Source: an uncultured Cryomorphaceae bacterium
GTDB lineage: Bacteria > Bacteroidota > Bacteroidia > Flavobacteriales > Schleiferiaceae
DNA length: 20,380 nt
Direction of reading: 5' to 3'
NCBI GenBank assembly: GCA_937900215.1
Contig: CALCFH010000061.1
Location: 1 to 20,380, forward strand
Part shown: piece by piece, positions 7,363-15,712 of the stretch
How positions within the stretch are numbered: the stretch's first letter is position 1
Layout: every line of letters begins with the position of its first letter
The notes under the pieces: model-generated
Told to the model about the DNA's origin: nothing
Database searches by the model: none
The model's input: only the letters and a program-made list of their open reading frames with translations
Made by a program: the position numbers and the translations under genes

Positions 7363-9693
7363 ATGAAAAAGTATAGCCTGCTTCTAAGTTTAATTCTATT
7401 TCTACTTGGCGCCTCACTTGAGGTAAAGGCAACTCATGTTGCCGGTGCAGAAATATCCTATCGATACATTGGTGACTCTACTGGAATTCCTCGACAATAT
7501 CAGGTAGTTCTTTTACTCTATAGAGATATGACGCCTGGAACAGCAGGTCTGGGGGCAACGGTAGCAATAGATATTCGCTCTAGTTGTTTTGCAAATTCTA
7601 CTTTTACGGCAACTAGGGTGCCTGGGTCTTTGCCAGATGGTGGACAACCTACTCCTGGGTATGATGATTGCGTACTTCCAAGCGCACCAGGTTACGTGGC
7701 TGTGAGTATGCACAAGTATCGGGGAACAACCATTCTACCGCAGAATTGTGCAAGCATAATTTTCTCCTATGATATATGTTGCAGAAGTGGTTGTATCGAT
7801 AATTTGGCGGCTTGTGCACCGCTTAATTGTGGTGGAAATTGTCCTGATGGGACGTATGTTGAGGCTTTTTTGAATAATATTAATGGACAGAATACCTCCC
7901 CCCAATTTTTAACTGCAGCGGCAAAGGCCTTTTGCACCAATAGTTATTTTGTATGGACTCACCCAACTTTTGAGCCGAATAATGATTCAGTTGTGTACTC
8001 TTTCACCACACCAATGGAAGGTCCGCCTCCTGGATTTAATTTGCCCTTCGCTGGAGGATATAGTGTAAATCAACCCATTACTACAGCGCCAGGTTCAGGT
8101 GGTATTCAAGTGAATTCTTTGTCAGGAACCTTTTCATTTACCACAAGTACAAATCAAGAAATTTGTGTTGCGGCCATTATTGTAAAGGAATATCGGTTTA
8201 ATCAGGCACTTCAAACTTGGGAATACATTGGGTCTTCTATGAGAGATATGCAATTAACTATAGCAGGGAATTGCAATCCGGCGGTACAAAATGGACCAAG
8301 AATAGATATTTCATTACCGGGTTTTGGGATGGATACGATTCCAGGAGACTATAAAGGCGATTTGGCCGGAGTTAAGATTATCAATGACTCTATTGTAGAT
8401 CCAAATTCGTCGAACGGCTTTTCATATATTGTACCAACTTTAGCATACAATTGTGGAGACAGTATTATTACCTTACGGTTTGATGTCGATATACAATGCA
8501 CCAGTGTATCTCCAGACGGTACAGATTTTAGGGTAATTGGTCCTGATTCCATAGCCCGGCCTGTAGTTGGTGTAAAGGAGAATTGCGGCATTGATTTTAC
8601 CACTGATTTTGTGGAATTAAAACTGTACAAACCATTGACTCTGAACGGAGAATACATTGTGTATATCAAGCAGGGCAATGATGGCAACACACTCACAAAT
8701 GAGTGTGGTTTTCAACTTGAAGAATTCTATACCATGATGGTTAAGGTGGATAACTGTTTCGAACCTACTTATGCCGTTCGCAACGTAACGGTAGACACAA
8801 ACTGGACTACCAGAGTTCAGTATGAAGTTGATACTTTGAGCTATCCGAAACAGCTAACTACTGGGGTGAATTTCTTCCGCTCTGACGACAACGGTTCTAC
8901 TTGGAATAGGGTTGGAACAAAATTGGGGATGAATTCAGTTCGCGATCCACAATGGACTGACTTTAGTGTTGGCCCAGGTGATGTTGAGGCTAGAAATTAT
9001 CGTTATGCTATACAGCCTATCGTAAATCAAGAGGTGTACAATCCAAGCGCAAACATTACTTCTATTCGCATAGACACTGTATTCAATGGCAATGCGGCGG
9101 TTAAGCAACTAGCGTGGAATAGATACAACGGTTGGCTGAATGTGAATTATGAGGTCATGGTGAGTGCTACACCAGAAGATGTCAATTCATGGGTAGCAGT
9201 AAGCGGACAAGGGATTAATCCAACAATAGACACAAGTTTTAGTTTTACTCTTCCAACCGATTCAGGTTGTTATGCACTGAGAGTGAGTGGAATTCGCTTG
9301 GGGAATCCAACCTATGTTTCTCATTCCAATTGGGAGCAATTCTGTGTGTTTGAAGAAGATAGTGTAATTATTCCGCCTATAATAGATGAACCAGATTCAA
9401 TTATTGTAGCCAATGTGTTCACTCCCAATGGTGATTTAATCAATGATCAATTTTCTGTTCAGAACATTGAAGATTACGATGAGGCGAGCTTATCAATTTT
9501 CAACCGTTGGGGCAACCAAATTTATGCAAGTACCGACTACATTAATGAGGTATGGGATGGAACCGATCAGAATTCAGGCGGCTTAGTTGCGGATGGAGTA
9601 TACTTCTACGTACTTAGTATTAAACATTATGGCACACAGTATTCAGAACAGTTCCAAGGATCTGTGACTGTATTTTCTGGCGGAGCCAAATAG
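7363..9693 (+). CDS. T9SS-secreted surface protein B, 776 aa (paralog of A)
   Basis: This is the tandem paralog of surface protein A. The ATG at 7363 is chosen over an in-frame TTG at 7327, because it starts a clean signal peptide (MKKYSLLLSLILFLLGASLE then VKA) cleaved before THVAGAEI. Domain order is as in A: a diverged cysteine-containing N-terminal half with EYRFNQALQTWEYIGSSMRD, an FN3-like region that is identical to A in about residues 474-649, and a gliding motility-associated C-terminal domain (VFTPNGDLIND, FNRWGNQIY, DGVYFYVLSIKHYG). It differs from A by a cysteine-rich insertion near residue 140-165 (SGCIDNLAACAPLNCGGNC). It has its own terminator and probable promoter. T9SS export to the cell surface is known for this domain; a role in adhesion is inferred. 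Confidence 0.9.
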   Translation: MKKYSLLLSLILFLLGASLEVKATHVAGAEISYRYIGDSTGIPRQYQVVLLLYRDMTPGTAGLGATVAIDIRSSCFANSTFTATRVPGSLPDGGQPTPGYDDCVLPSAPGYVAVSMHKYRGTTILPQNCASIIFSYDICCRSGCIDNLAACAPLNCGGNCPDGTYVEAFLNNINGQNTSPQFLTAAAKAFCTNSYFVWTHPTFEPNNDSVVYSFTTPMEGPPPGFNLPFAGGYSVNQPITTAPGSGGIQVNSLSGTFSFTTSTNQEICVAAIIVKEYRFNQALQTWEYIGSSMRDMQLTIAGNCNPAVQNGPRIDISLPGFGMDTIPGDYKGDLAGVKIINDSIVDPNSSNGFSYIVPTLAYNCGDSIITLRFDVDIQCTSVSPDGTDFRVIGPDSIARPVVGVKENCGIDFTTDFVELKLYKPLTLNGEYIVYIKQGNDGNTLTNECGFQLEEFYTMMVKVDNCFEPTYAVRNVTVDTNWTTRVQYEVDTLSYPKQLTTGVNFFRSDDNGSTWNRVGTKLGMNSVRDPQWTDFSVGPGDVEARNYRYAIQPIVNQEVYNPSANITSIRIDTVFNGNAAVKQLAWNRYNGWLNVNYEVMVSATPEDVNSWVAVSGQGINPTIDTSFSFTLPTDSGCYALRVSGIRLGNPTYVSHSNWEQFCVFEEDSVIIPPIIDEPDSIIVANVFTPNGDLINDQFSVQNIEDYDEASLSIFNRWGNQIYASTDYINEVWDGTDQNSGGLVADGVYFYVLSIKHYGTQYSEQFQGSVTVFSGGAK
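8782..9308 (+). repeat. 527-bp perfect direct repeat, copy 2 (inside gene B)
   Basis: This is the second copy of the segment at 6182-6708, offset by exactly 2600 bp and in the same reading frame of the paralog. By hand count, the 385 bp after it (9309-9693 against 6709-7093) contain about 39 differences, mostly silent, while the repeat itself contains none. Confidence 0.97.
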
Positions 9694-9714
9694 GAATTAC
9701 GAAGTCTTTAAAGC

Positions 9715-9753
9715 AAAAGCCATCTAAAGAATCAATTTTAGATGGCTTTTTTT
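9715..9753 (+). terminator. Intrinsic terminator after surface gene B
   Basis: A perfect 14-bp stem (aaaagccatctaaa / tttagatggctttt) with an 8-base loop is followed by further T residues. It lies 21 bp past the stop of gene B and 17 bp from the end of convergent ribE. It may also act on the minus strand, where the complement of the A-run at 9714-9718 gives a weaker T tract. Confidence 0.9.
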
Positions 9754-9770
9754 ATTGAGAGATTATGTAC

Positions 9771-10358
9771 TTATCGATTCATAAGCTTAGCGACATACTT
9801 ACCTAGAATATCGAATTCCAAATTCACCTTCATTCCTTCTTGAAGGTGTTTAAACTGGGTGTGTTCATAGGTATACGGTATAATAGAAACGGAGAAATCA
9901 CCTTCACCCGAATTAACAACCGTAAGGCTTACTCCATTAATACAAATAGATCCTTTGGTTACGGTAACGTATTCACTCAATTCAGTGGAGTGCTGAAAGT
10001 GATAGTTCCAACTTCCATTTCTATTTTCAACTTTCGTACAAATACCAGTTGTATCCACATGCCCTTGCACAATATGCCCATCCAAACGTCCATTCATTTG
10101 CATACAGCGCTCAAGATTTACACTATCTCCCAGCTGTAAATCGCTCAAATTGGTTTTATTGAGGGTTTCTTCAATAGCCGTAACAATATGCACAGCTCCG
10201 TTAATCTGAACGACCGTTAAGCACACTCCATTATGCGCCAAGCTTTGGTCTATCTTAAGTTCAGGAGCCAATTTAGAGGAAATGGAAAAATGTGTATTTG
10301 TACCCTCATTTTCAATTTTCACTAACTCTCCAATGGTTTCAATAATGCCTGTAAACAT
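9771..10358 (-). CDS. ribE: Riboflavin synthase alpha chain, 195 aa
   Basis: Riboflavin synthase converts two molecules of 6,7-dimethyl-8-ribityllumazine into riboflavin and a pyrimidinedione, the last step of vitamin B2 synthesis. The protein begins with the invariant MFTGIIE and consists of two homologous lumazine-binding barrels. The repeat is visible as NGVCLTVV (43-50) and NGVSLTVV (141-148), and the second domain opens with MNGRLDGHIVQGHVD (88-102). The length is normal. The name ribE follows E. coli usage; some genomes call it ribC. It lies 9 bp downstream of the 894-residue surface protein gene on the same strand, so it is probably co-transcribed with it. No other rib gene and no FMN riboswitch is visible in the window. 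Confidence 0.97.
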   Translation of the reverse strand: MFTGIIETIGELVKIENEGTNTHFSISSKLAPELKIDQSLAHNGVCLTVVQINGAVHIVTAIEETLNKTNLSDLQLGDSVNLERCMQMNGRLDGHIVQGHVDTTGICTKVENRNGSWNYHFQHSTELSEYVTVTKGSICINGVSLTVVNSGEGDFSVSIIPYTYEHTQFKHLQEGMKVNLEFDILGKYVAKLMNR

Positions 10359-10367
10359 GCTGTTTAT

Positions 10368-13052
10368 TTATCTAAAAAGATGAACTGAACCATGTACTTC
10401 TTGTTCAGGCACAGTTCGAACACTCAATGCGGTATATCTACAAACATAGAAATACACACCTTCTGAGCAGGCTTGTCCAGAGTTCTCATCTAAGCCGTTC
10501 CAGCCAATCTGAATAAAGTCATCGAGTGATTGGGTTGAATATACTCTTTGGCCCCAGCGGTTAAAAACTTGCATATCAAAGCCATCGATACTGTTAACCA
10601 ATGGTATACCATTCTCATCCCGCACTACAGTGAAAGATCTATTAAAGTCGTCTCCATTGGGTGTAAAGACATTGGGAAGCTCTAAGTTGGGACAGGCTTC
10701 CAAACAAATGACATTGCTCAATTCGCTTTCATTGGCAGAGCCGCCGGGGTCTCCGTCGGCATCATCAACGGCACTAACCGCATAACAACCAATAACATCA
10801 CCATCAAAATTATCGAAAAAATCTGCTGTTATGTTGCTAACAAGCGGACTTGATGGAAAATCAGCATCCTCAGTAAGCTTAAAATAGAGGTTGTAGTAGG
10901 CAATGTCTTCAGGGCAGTTGTCGGACGGATTTTCCCAAGAAAGAACCAAATCATTTCGCTTGCAATCAAATTGTGGAGAAAGTAGAGGCGGACAAGGCCT
11001 AGTGGTGTCTATGGGAGTGCCGCATTGAATTTGAGATCGATTTAATAGGGGGGAATAGATCGTGCCGCTTGAATAGGCTCCCTTAGCAAGCACTCTGTAA
11101 CAGTACGTATCCCCATTGTTTAATGCAGTGTCCACAAAGAACGAAGTTTCAACCTCCGTAATGCTATCGAATTGACCTGTAGTGTTTTGCTTAAAAATGA
11201 CATAACGCTGATTGATCCACGGAACCTTGAATGAGAAAGAAAGCCTATTTGAGGCATCTTGTGGCGTAACATTTAAAAATACAGAACTAGCAGGATTTGA
11301 AGCCTTCCCAGCTATATAACTTCCACCTAGGCCACCAGAATGATAAAACTGAACCCTATAGGTATACATTTCTTGCTCGGTGTTCAGCCCTGTATCGGTA
11401 AAAAGGGTGTCGGTAAAACTTGGAAAAAAGGCAATGCTATCAAAGTCAGCGGGATTTGATCCGATACCTCTGAAAAGAGCATAGGCATAGGTGGGAGGGG
11501 TAATGGCGCTGTCTAGTTCGCGCACAGGCAACCACGCAATATCAATACTACCGTTAACTAAGTCAGAGCTTAAGACATCCACTTTTGTTATGATTGGAGC
11601 GTCTTGAGACAGCTGTGCACATACCTCCACAGAGGCTTGACTCTCACTGCCATCATCGAAGTAAGCGATTACCATATAACAATATTGATTGCCCAGTTTC
11701 AAGCTATCGCTATCTAGATAGGAGGTGATGAAAACATTGGGTATTTGAGCTATTTCTTTGTAACCAGTATAATCGGGAACCCCAGTTTCACAGCTGTCGG
11801 GGGTATATCCAAAAAACTGGTCTTTGCGGTAAATTCTGTAGCCTTGGGCTTGAGTACAAATAGAAGTATCCCATTGCAGAAAAAGCGAACTTCCCTGGGC
11901 AACTACGCTGGGGTTTTCAGGTGCAGGAGCTATGATCTGAATTTCAACAGATTGAAATCCAACCAAATCGGGATCAGCAGAATTAAAAGCATTGTCTTTT
12001 ACTTTGAAGGTCATGGTGTAAGGCTGCTTGCGAACGTGAATACAATCCGTACTCCATGAGAAAAAACCCGTTACAGGTGCCAGACCGCTAATGGGCTGAA
12101 TAAATGTGGCCGGTTGTGGCACCACCAAAGGCCCCCCCGTACCTGTTAAAACAATGGTGTTTCGATCCGGATCGTCTGCACGAACAGGAAAGCTTAGAGT
12201 TTGTCCAGCGATTACACAAAAAGGACCAGCAGGATCAATAAAGGGTGGATTGTTATTGCAGTTGGTAATATCCACCTGCATGTCACGTGTAACAGATCCA
12301 ATGATTTCCCAAAAACCAGTAGGTCCTTTACGGTATTCTGTAATTAATATGGCAAAATTAAATTGCCCTTGATTTTGTGGGGTATCCCAAATAAACTCAC
12401 CGTTTACTGAGTCTACACGCACGGCATTTTGAACAATAGAAGGATCATAAGTCTGAATAATCTCAACGCCTGAGGCGCCTCTACAATTTACCAATTGATA
12501 TCCTAAACTATCTCCATCTGGATCAAAAGCTGAGGGATTATGTAGAAAAACTCGATTCACACATCCATCGTCAATAGGCGGATTTAACAGTTGAACAGAG
12601 TTGTTTGGGCCTAATTGTGGATTTATTCTGAGAACGGTCTGAATAAAGAAAGGCACGTTTACAGAGCTGGGAATATTATTAACTCCCGAATTTCTGTTTT
12701 GATCTTCTACTGTGACAATATAGATTCCCGGTGCGGCAAAAGTGTGCTGTCCCTCGTAGATGTTTCTCTTGTAGTCGCCTGGCAGAACCTCGCCCATTCT
12801 AGCCGGTGAGGGGCATGCACCGTTAGCCCCATTTGTTCTAAAGAGAGTAGAGCTGCTCAGATCTCCCCATTGAATGCTTAGATCGCAACGATCGGCTGGT
12901 GCTGATTCTTTTGTGTAGGTTGTAATTTTAAACTCGTATGTAAGCCCGCTAACCCATGTATAGGTTATCTCGCCCGCACGATTGTGCGTGGCCAAAGCAA
13001 CCGTGTTCATGAGAACCAGAAAGAGTAGAAATATTCTTTTTAACACAAACAA
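10368..13052 (-). CDS. T9SS-secreted surface protein C, 894 aa, multiple FN3-like domains
   Basis: This is a large secreted protein with a type B T9SS signal. A signal peptide (LKRIFLLFLVLMNTVALA) is followed directly by THNRAGEITY. The N-terminal module resembles that of proteins A and B, including EYRKGPTGFWEIIGSVTRDM and QVDITNC. A cadherin-like DPDGDSLGY motif lies near residue 175. Several FN3-like units follow from about residue 377 (LFLQWDTS, IDIAWLPV, LVLSWENPSD), and a gliding motility-associated C-terminal domain begins at about residue 790 (NVFTPNGDDF, FNRWGQRVYS, GWNGLDENSG, GVYFYVCRY). No ATG can start the complete signal peptide, because an in-frame TAG lies two codons upstream of the TTG at 13052. 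A GTG at 13046 (M-L-K-R) is equally plausible. It precedes ribE by 9 bp. Confidence 0.88.
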   Translation of the reverse strand: MFVLKRIFLLFLVLMNTVALATHNRAGEITYTWVSGLTYEFKITTYTKESAPADRCDLSIQWGDLSSSTLFRTNGANGACPSPARMGEVLPGDYKRNIYEGQHTFAAPGIYIVTVEDQNRNSGVNNIPSSVNVPFFIQTVLRINPQLGPNNSVQLLNPPIDDGCVNRVFLHNPSAFDPDGDSLGYQLVNCRGASGVEIIQTYDPSIVQNAVRVDSVNGEFIWDTPQNQGQFNFAILITEYRKGPTGFWEIIGSVTRDMQVDITNCNNNPPFIDPAGPFCVIAGQTLSFPVRADDPDRNTIVLTGTGGPLVVPQPATFIQPISGLAPVTGFFSWSTDCIHVRKQPYTMTFKVKDNAFNSADPDLVGFQSVEIQIIAPAPENPSVVAQGSSLFLQWDTSICTQAQGYRIYRKDQFFGYTPDSCETGVPDYTGYKEIAQIPNVFITSYLDSDSLKLGNQYCYMVIAYFDDGSESQASVEVCAQLSQDAPIITKVDVLSSDLVNGSIDIAWLPVRELDSAITPPTYAYALFRGIGSNPADFDSIAFFPSFTDTLFTDTGLNTEQEMYTYRVQFYHSGGLGGSYIAGKASNPASSVFLNVTPQDASNRLSFSFKVPWINQRYVIFKQNTTGQFDSITEVETSFFVDTALNNGDTYCYRVLAKGAYSSGTIYSPLLNRSQIQCGTPIDTTRPCPPLLSPQFDCKRNDLVLSWENPSDNCPEDIAYYNLYFKLTEDADFPSSPLVSNITADFFDNFDGDVIGCYAVSAVDDADGDPGGSANESELSNVICLEACPNLELPNVFTPNGDDFNRSFTVVRDENGIPLVNSIDGFDMQVFNRWGQRVYSTQSLDDFIQIGWNGLDENSGQACSEGVYFYVCRYTALSVRTVPEQEVHGSVHLFR

Positions 13053-13103
13053 ATTCTATTCAATAATTAAACGGAATACAGCTTCTAAAGTTGCACCCTT
13101 TAC

Positions 13104-13111
13104 CAAAAATA
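13104..13111 (-). promoter_or_regulatory. -7 promoter box (TATTTTTG) for surface gene C
   Basis: An exact TAnnTTTG match on the minus strand, 51 bp before the proposed start. No well-spaced -33 TTG was seen. Confidence 0.4.
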
Positions 13112-13212
13112 GAGAGTAAACCAATCTCGACCCTAAAGGTAGCATGATTCAGGCTCATTTAAATCGAAATTGTTCTTTCGCAAACTAATTCTACACATTG
13201 AATTTGACGTCC

Positions 13213-13220
13213 TACCTTTG
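13213..13220 (+). promoter_or_regulatory. -7 promoter box (TACCTTTG) for the aminopeptidase-pdxA operon
   Basis: An exact TAnnTTTG match 18 bp before the ATG at 13239, which predicts a leader of about a dozen bases. No -33 TTG was found at the expected distance. Confidence 0.5.
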
Positions 13221-13238
13221 GGTAAATTTTAAAATTCT

Positions 13239-14660
13239 ATGGTTACAGTTTTTAATGAACCCAATGACGTTCAAGTTGAACTAGAGATATACCTTTTTAG
13301 CAGATTAAGAGATTTAGGCCGTTTATCTGTAGGTAGAAACGCAAGAAAGAGGGTAAAGGATTGGTTTGAAGACGATAAAAACAACAGTTTTGAATTTACG
13401 GAAGCCGATAGACGCATTTGTATTTTTAAGGCAGAATTAAGGGAGAAAGAGACCTCCAGCTTTGAAACCCTCAGGAACATAGGGGTCCAGATACTTGGAA
13501 AATGCAAATTGCACAAGGTTGAAACTGCACATATTGTTAGTTTGTCAAATGGAATGGAAGTCTTTTTTGTTCTGGAAGGCGCATTATTATCCTCTTACTC
13601 ATTCGATAAATACAAAAAAGAGAAGGCAACTCTTCGCTTAAATAGTCTATTTGCCCCTGATCTTGACGATATAAAATTAAAAGAACTCAATAGCATTCAA
13701 GAGGCCGTTTTTTTTAGTCGCGATTTAGTCAATGAGCCAGTAAATTATCTCACAGCTGTTCGATTGGCAGAGGAAATAAAGGCGAAAGGAGCAGAATGCG
13801 GTTTTTCTGTTGAAGTTTTGAATAAGAAGAAGATCGAGTCTCTAAAAATGGGAGGACTCTTAGCCGTAAATTTTGGAAGTATAGATCCGCCGAGCTTTAG
13901 CATTCTCGAATGGAAACCAGAGAATGCAATAAATGAAAAGCCTATTGTCTTGGTGGGCAAGGGAGTAGTCTATGATACAGGTGGATTGAGTTTGAAACCC
14001 ACTGCAGGATCTATGGATAGCATGAAAAGTGATATGGGTGGTGCAGCCGCCGTGGCAGGCGCTTTTATAGCTGCTTCTAGAAATGCACTTCCTCTTCATG
14101 TCATAGGTCTTATTCCGGCTACGGATAACAGACCAGGCGGCAATGCCTACGCCCCAGGTGATATAATTAAGATGTACGATGGTACCACTGTAGAAGTGTT
14201 AAATACAGATGCTGAGGGAAGAATGATCTTAGCAGATGCGCTAAGCTATGCCAAGAAATTCAGTCCAGAATTTGTTATCAATCTTGCTACTCTTACAGGT
14301 TCGGCAGCCGCAGCAATAGGAAGCAAGGGGGTTGTTGCAATGGGCAATGCAGATAAAAAAATCATGAGTAGCCTAGAGCTGAGTGGAGCAAGGGTGCATG
14401 AAAGACTTGCTGTTTTTCCTTTTTGGGATGATTATAAAGATCTACTAAAGAGTCCTATTGCGGATCTTAAAAATATTGGGGGAAAAGAGGCGGGAGCAAT
14501 AACCGCTGGTAAATTTCTAGAGCATTTCACAGACTATCCTTTTATTCATTTAGATATTGCAGGCCCAGCATTTCTAGATTCTGCAGATAAATACAGAACC
14601 CGTGGCGGTACGGCTGTGGGTGTGCGCTTGCTTTTTGATTTTCTAAAGAATAGATCATGA
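13239..14660 (+). CDS. pepA: Leucyl aminopeptidase, M17 family, 473 aa
   Basis: This is a cytosolic M17 metallo-aminopeptidase that removes N-terminal residues from peptides, normally as a hexamer with two metal ions per subunit. The catalytic C-terminal domain shows VGKGVVYDTGGLSLKP (239-254), with Lys241 and Asp246 as metal-ligand positions and Lys253 catalytic. MKSDMGGAA (262-270) contributes Asp265, and the family signature NTDAEGRMILADAL (322-335) contributes Asp324, Glu326 and the catalytic Arg328. The N-terminal domain (about 1-150) is diverged, as usual. No signal peptide is present. The symbol pepA is by family; a pepB-type or broader leucyl/cysteinylglycinase specificity is not excluded. 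The stop overlaps the pdxA start (ATGA), so the two genes form a translationally coupled pair. Confidence 0.95.
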   Translation: MVTVFNEPNDVQVELEIYLFSRLRDLGRLSVGRNARKRVKDWFEDDKNNSFEFTEADRRICIFKAELREKETSSFETLRNIGVQILGKCKLHKVETAHIVSLSNGMEVFFVLEGALLSSYSFDKYKKEKATLRLNSLFAPDLDDIKLKELNSIQEAVFFSRDLVNEPVNYLTAVRLAEEIKAKGAECGFSVEVLNKKKIESLKMGGLLAVNFGSIDPPSFSILEWKPENAINEKPIVLVGKGVVYDTGGLSLKPTAGSMDSMKSDMGGAAAVAGAFIAASRNALPLHVIGLIPATDNRPGGNAYAPGDIIKMYDGTTVEVLNTDAEGRMILADALSYAKKFSPEFVINLATLTGSAAAAIGSKGVVAMGNADKKIMSSLELSGARVHERLAVFPFWDDYKDLLKSPIADLKNIGGKEAGAITAGKFLEHFTDYPFIHLDIAGPAFLDSADKYRTRGGTAVGVRLLFDFLKNRS

Positions 14661-15712
14661 ACGATAAGATTAAAGTTGGAATCTCTCTTGGAGATGTGAA
14701 TGGAATTGGACTGGAAGTTCTCTTAAAAGCACTTGCAGACGACAGGATATTTGAACATTTCACGCCCATTTTATTCGGTTCTTCTCGCATAGTCTCTTTT
14801 TACCGAAAGGTGTTAAATATGCAAGAGTTGACCCCTTTTTCTACACGAAATCTGGCTGAGCTAAGACAGAATGCACTCAATGTGTACCAAACTTGGCAAG
14901 ATGATGTTCGCATTGAGCCTGGCAAACCAAATCCTGAAGTTGCTGAATATGCCATTAAATCTTTAGATGCAGCTTGCGAAGCCTTAGAAAACGGGCATAT
15001 TGATGTGTTGGTTACGCTTCCACTTGATAAATCATTGGTTGCACAGAAATTACCAGATTTTACCGGTTACACTGGTTATTTATCTAGCCGTTTTAACTCA
15101 GCCGATTCATTGATGATTCTTTGTTCTGAAAGTCTAAAAGTAGCATTGGTAACAGGGCACATACCACTAAAAGACGTAGCTTCTAGTCTTTCGGTGGAAG
15201 TAATCATGAAAAGAATACAAGCACTGAACAACGCATTAAAACAAGATTTTGGATTTGAAAAACCACGAATTGCCGTGTTGGGATTGAATCCGCACAATGG
15301 AGACTCAGGTATTCTCGGAAGGGAGGAAATAGACATCATTCAACCTGCAACGGAAAGGGCTTTTGCACAAGGAATTTTGGCCTTTGGTCCGTATTCTCCT
15401 GATGGCTTTTTTGGTTCTTCGCTCCAAAATCAATTTGATGGCGTGGTAGCCATGTATCACGATCAAGGATTAATTCCGTTCAAAGCATTGGATTTTCATA
15501 GAGGGGTGAACTTCACTTCAGGAATGAAATACATCCGCACTTCTCCAGATCATGGAACTGCTTTTGACATTGCCGGCAAGAATATGGCCAATGAAAGTTC
15601 ACTCATAGAAGCTCTATATTTAGCGTGCGATACGTTTAGAAATAGGAGGCAACATATGGAAGACACGGCTAATCCGCTAATACTTTCTAAAAGAGGTAGT
15701 AGAGATTATTGA
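14657..15712 (+). CDS. pdxA: 4-hydroxythreonine-4-phosphate dehydrogenase, 351 aa
   Basis: PdxA oxidises 4-phosphohydroxy-L-threonine with NAD+ in the DXP-dependent vitamin B6 pathway; the product decarboxylates and is condensed by PdxJ. Family hallmarks are the N-terminal GISLGDVNGIGLEV (usual form GDPAGIG), GLNPHNGDSGILGREE (about 214-229), MYHDQGLIPFKAL with the metal-binding His, and RTSPDHGTAFDIAGK near the C-terminus. The length is normal or slightly above the 330-350 typical. The substitution of PAG by VNG in the first motif is common in Bacteroidota, so the protein should be active. The ATG overlaps the stop of the aminopeptidase gene by 4 bp. The 3' end overlaps the convergent epimerase gene by 7 bp. 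Confidence 0.96.
   Translation: MNDKIKVGISLGDVNGIGLEVLLKALADDRIFEHFTPILFGSSRIVSFYRKVLNMQELTPFSTRNLAELRQNALNVYQTWQDDVRIEPGKPNPEVAEYAIKSLDAACEALENGHIDVLVTLPLDKSLVAQKLPDFTGYTGYLSSRFNSADSLMILCSESLKVALVTGHIPLKDVASSLSVEVIMKRIQALNNALKQDFGFEKPRIAVLGLNPHNGDSGILGREEIDIIQPATERAFAQGILAFGPYSPDGFFGSSLQNQFDGVVAMYHDQGLIPFKALDFHRGVNFTSGMKYIRTSPDHGTAFDIAGKNMANESSLIEALYLACDTFRNRRQHMEDTANPLILSKRGSRDY

Noticed and set aside
8349..8696. 115-codon minus-strand ORF inside surface gene B
   Set aside because: It lies wholly within a conserved coding region; the corresponding ORF in gene A is shorter and in a different extent, so it is not a conserved antisense gene.
10359..10367. FMN riboswitch before ribE
   Set aside because: Only 9 bp separate ribE from the upstream gene, and no conserved RFN-element segments were recognised near it.
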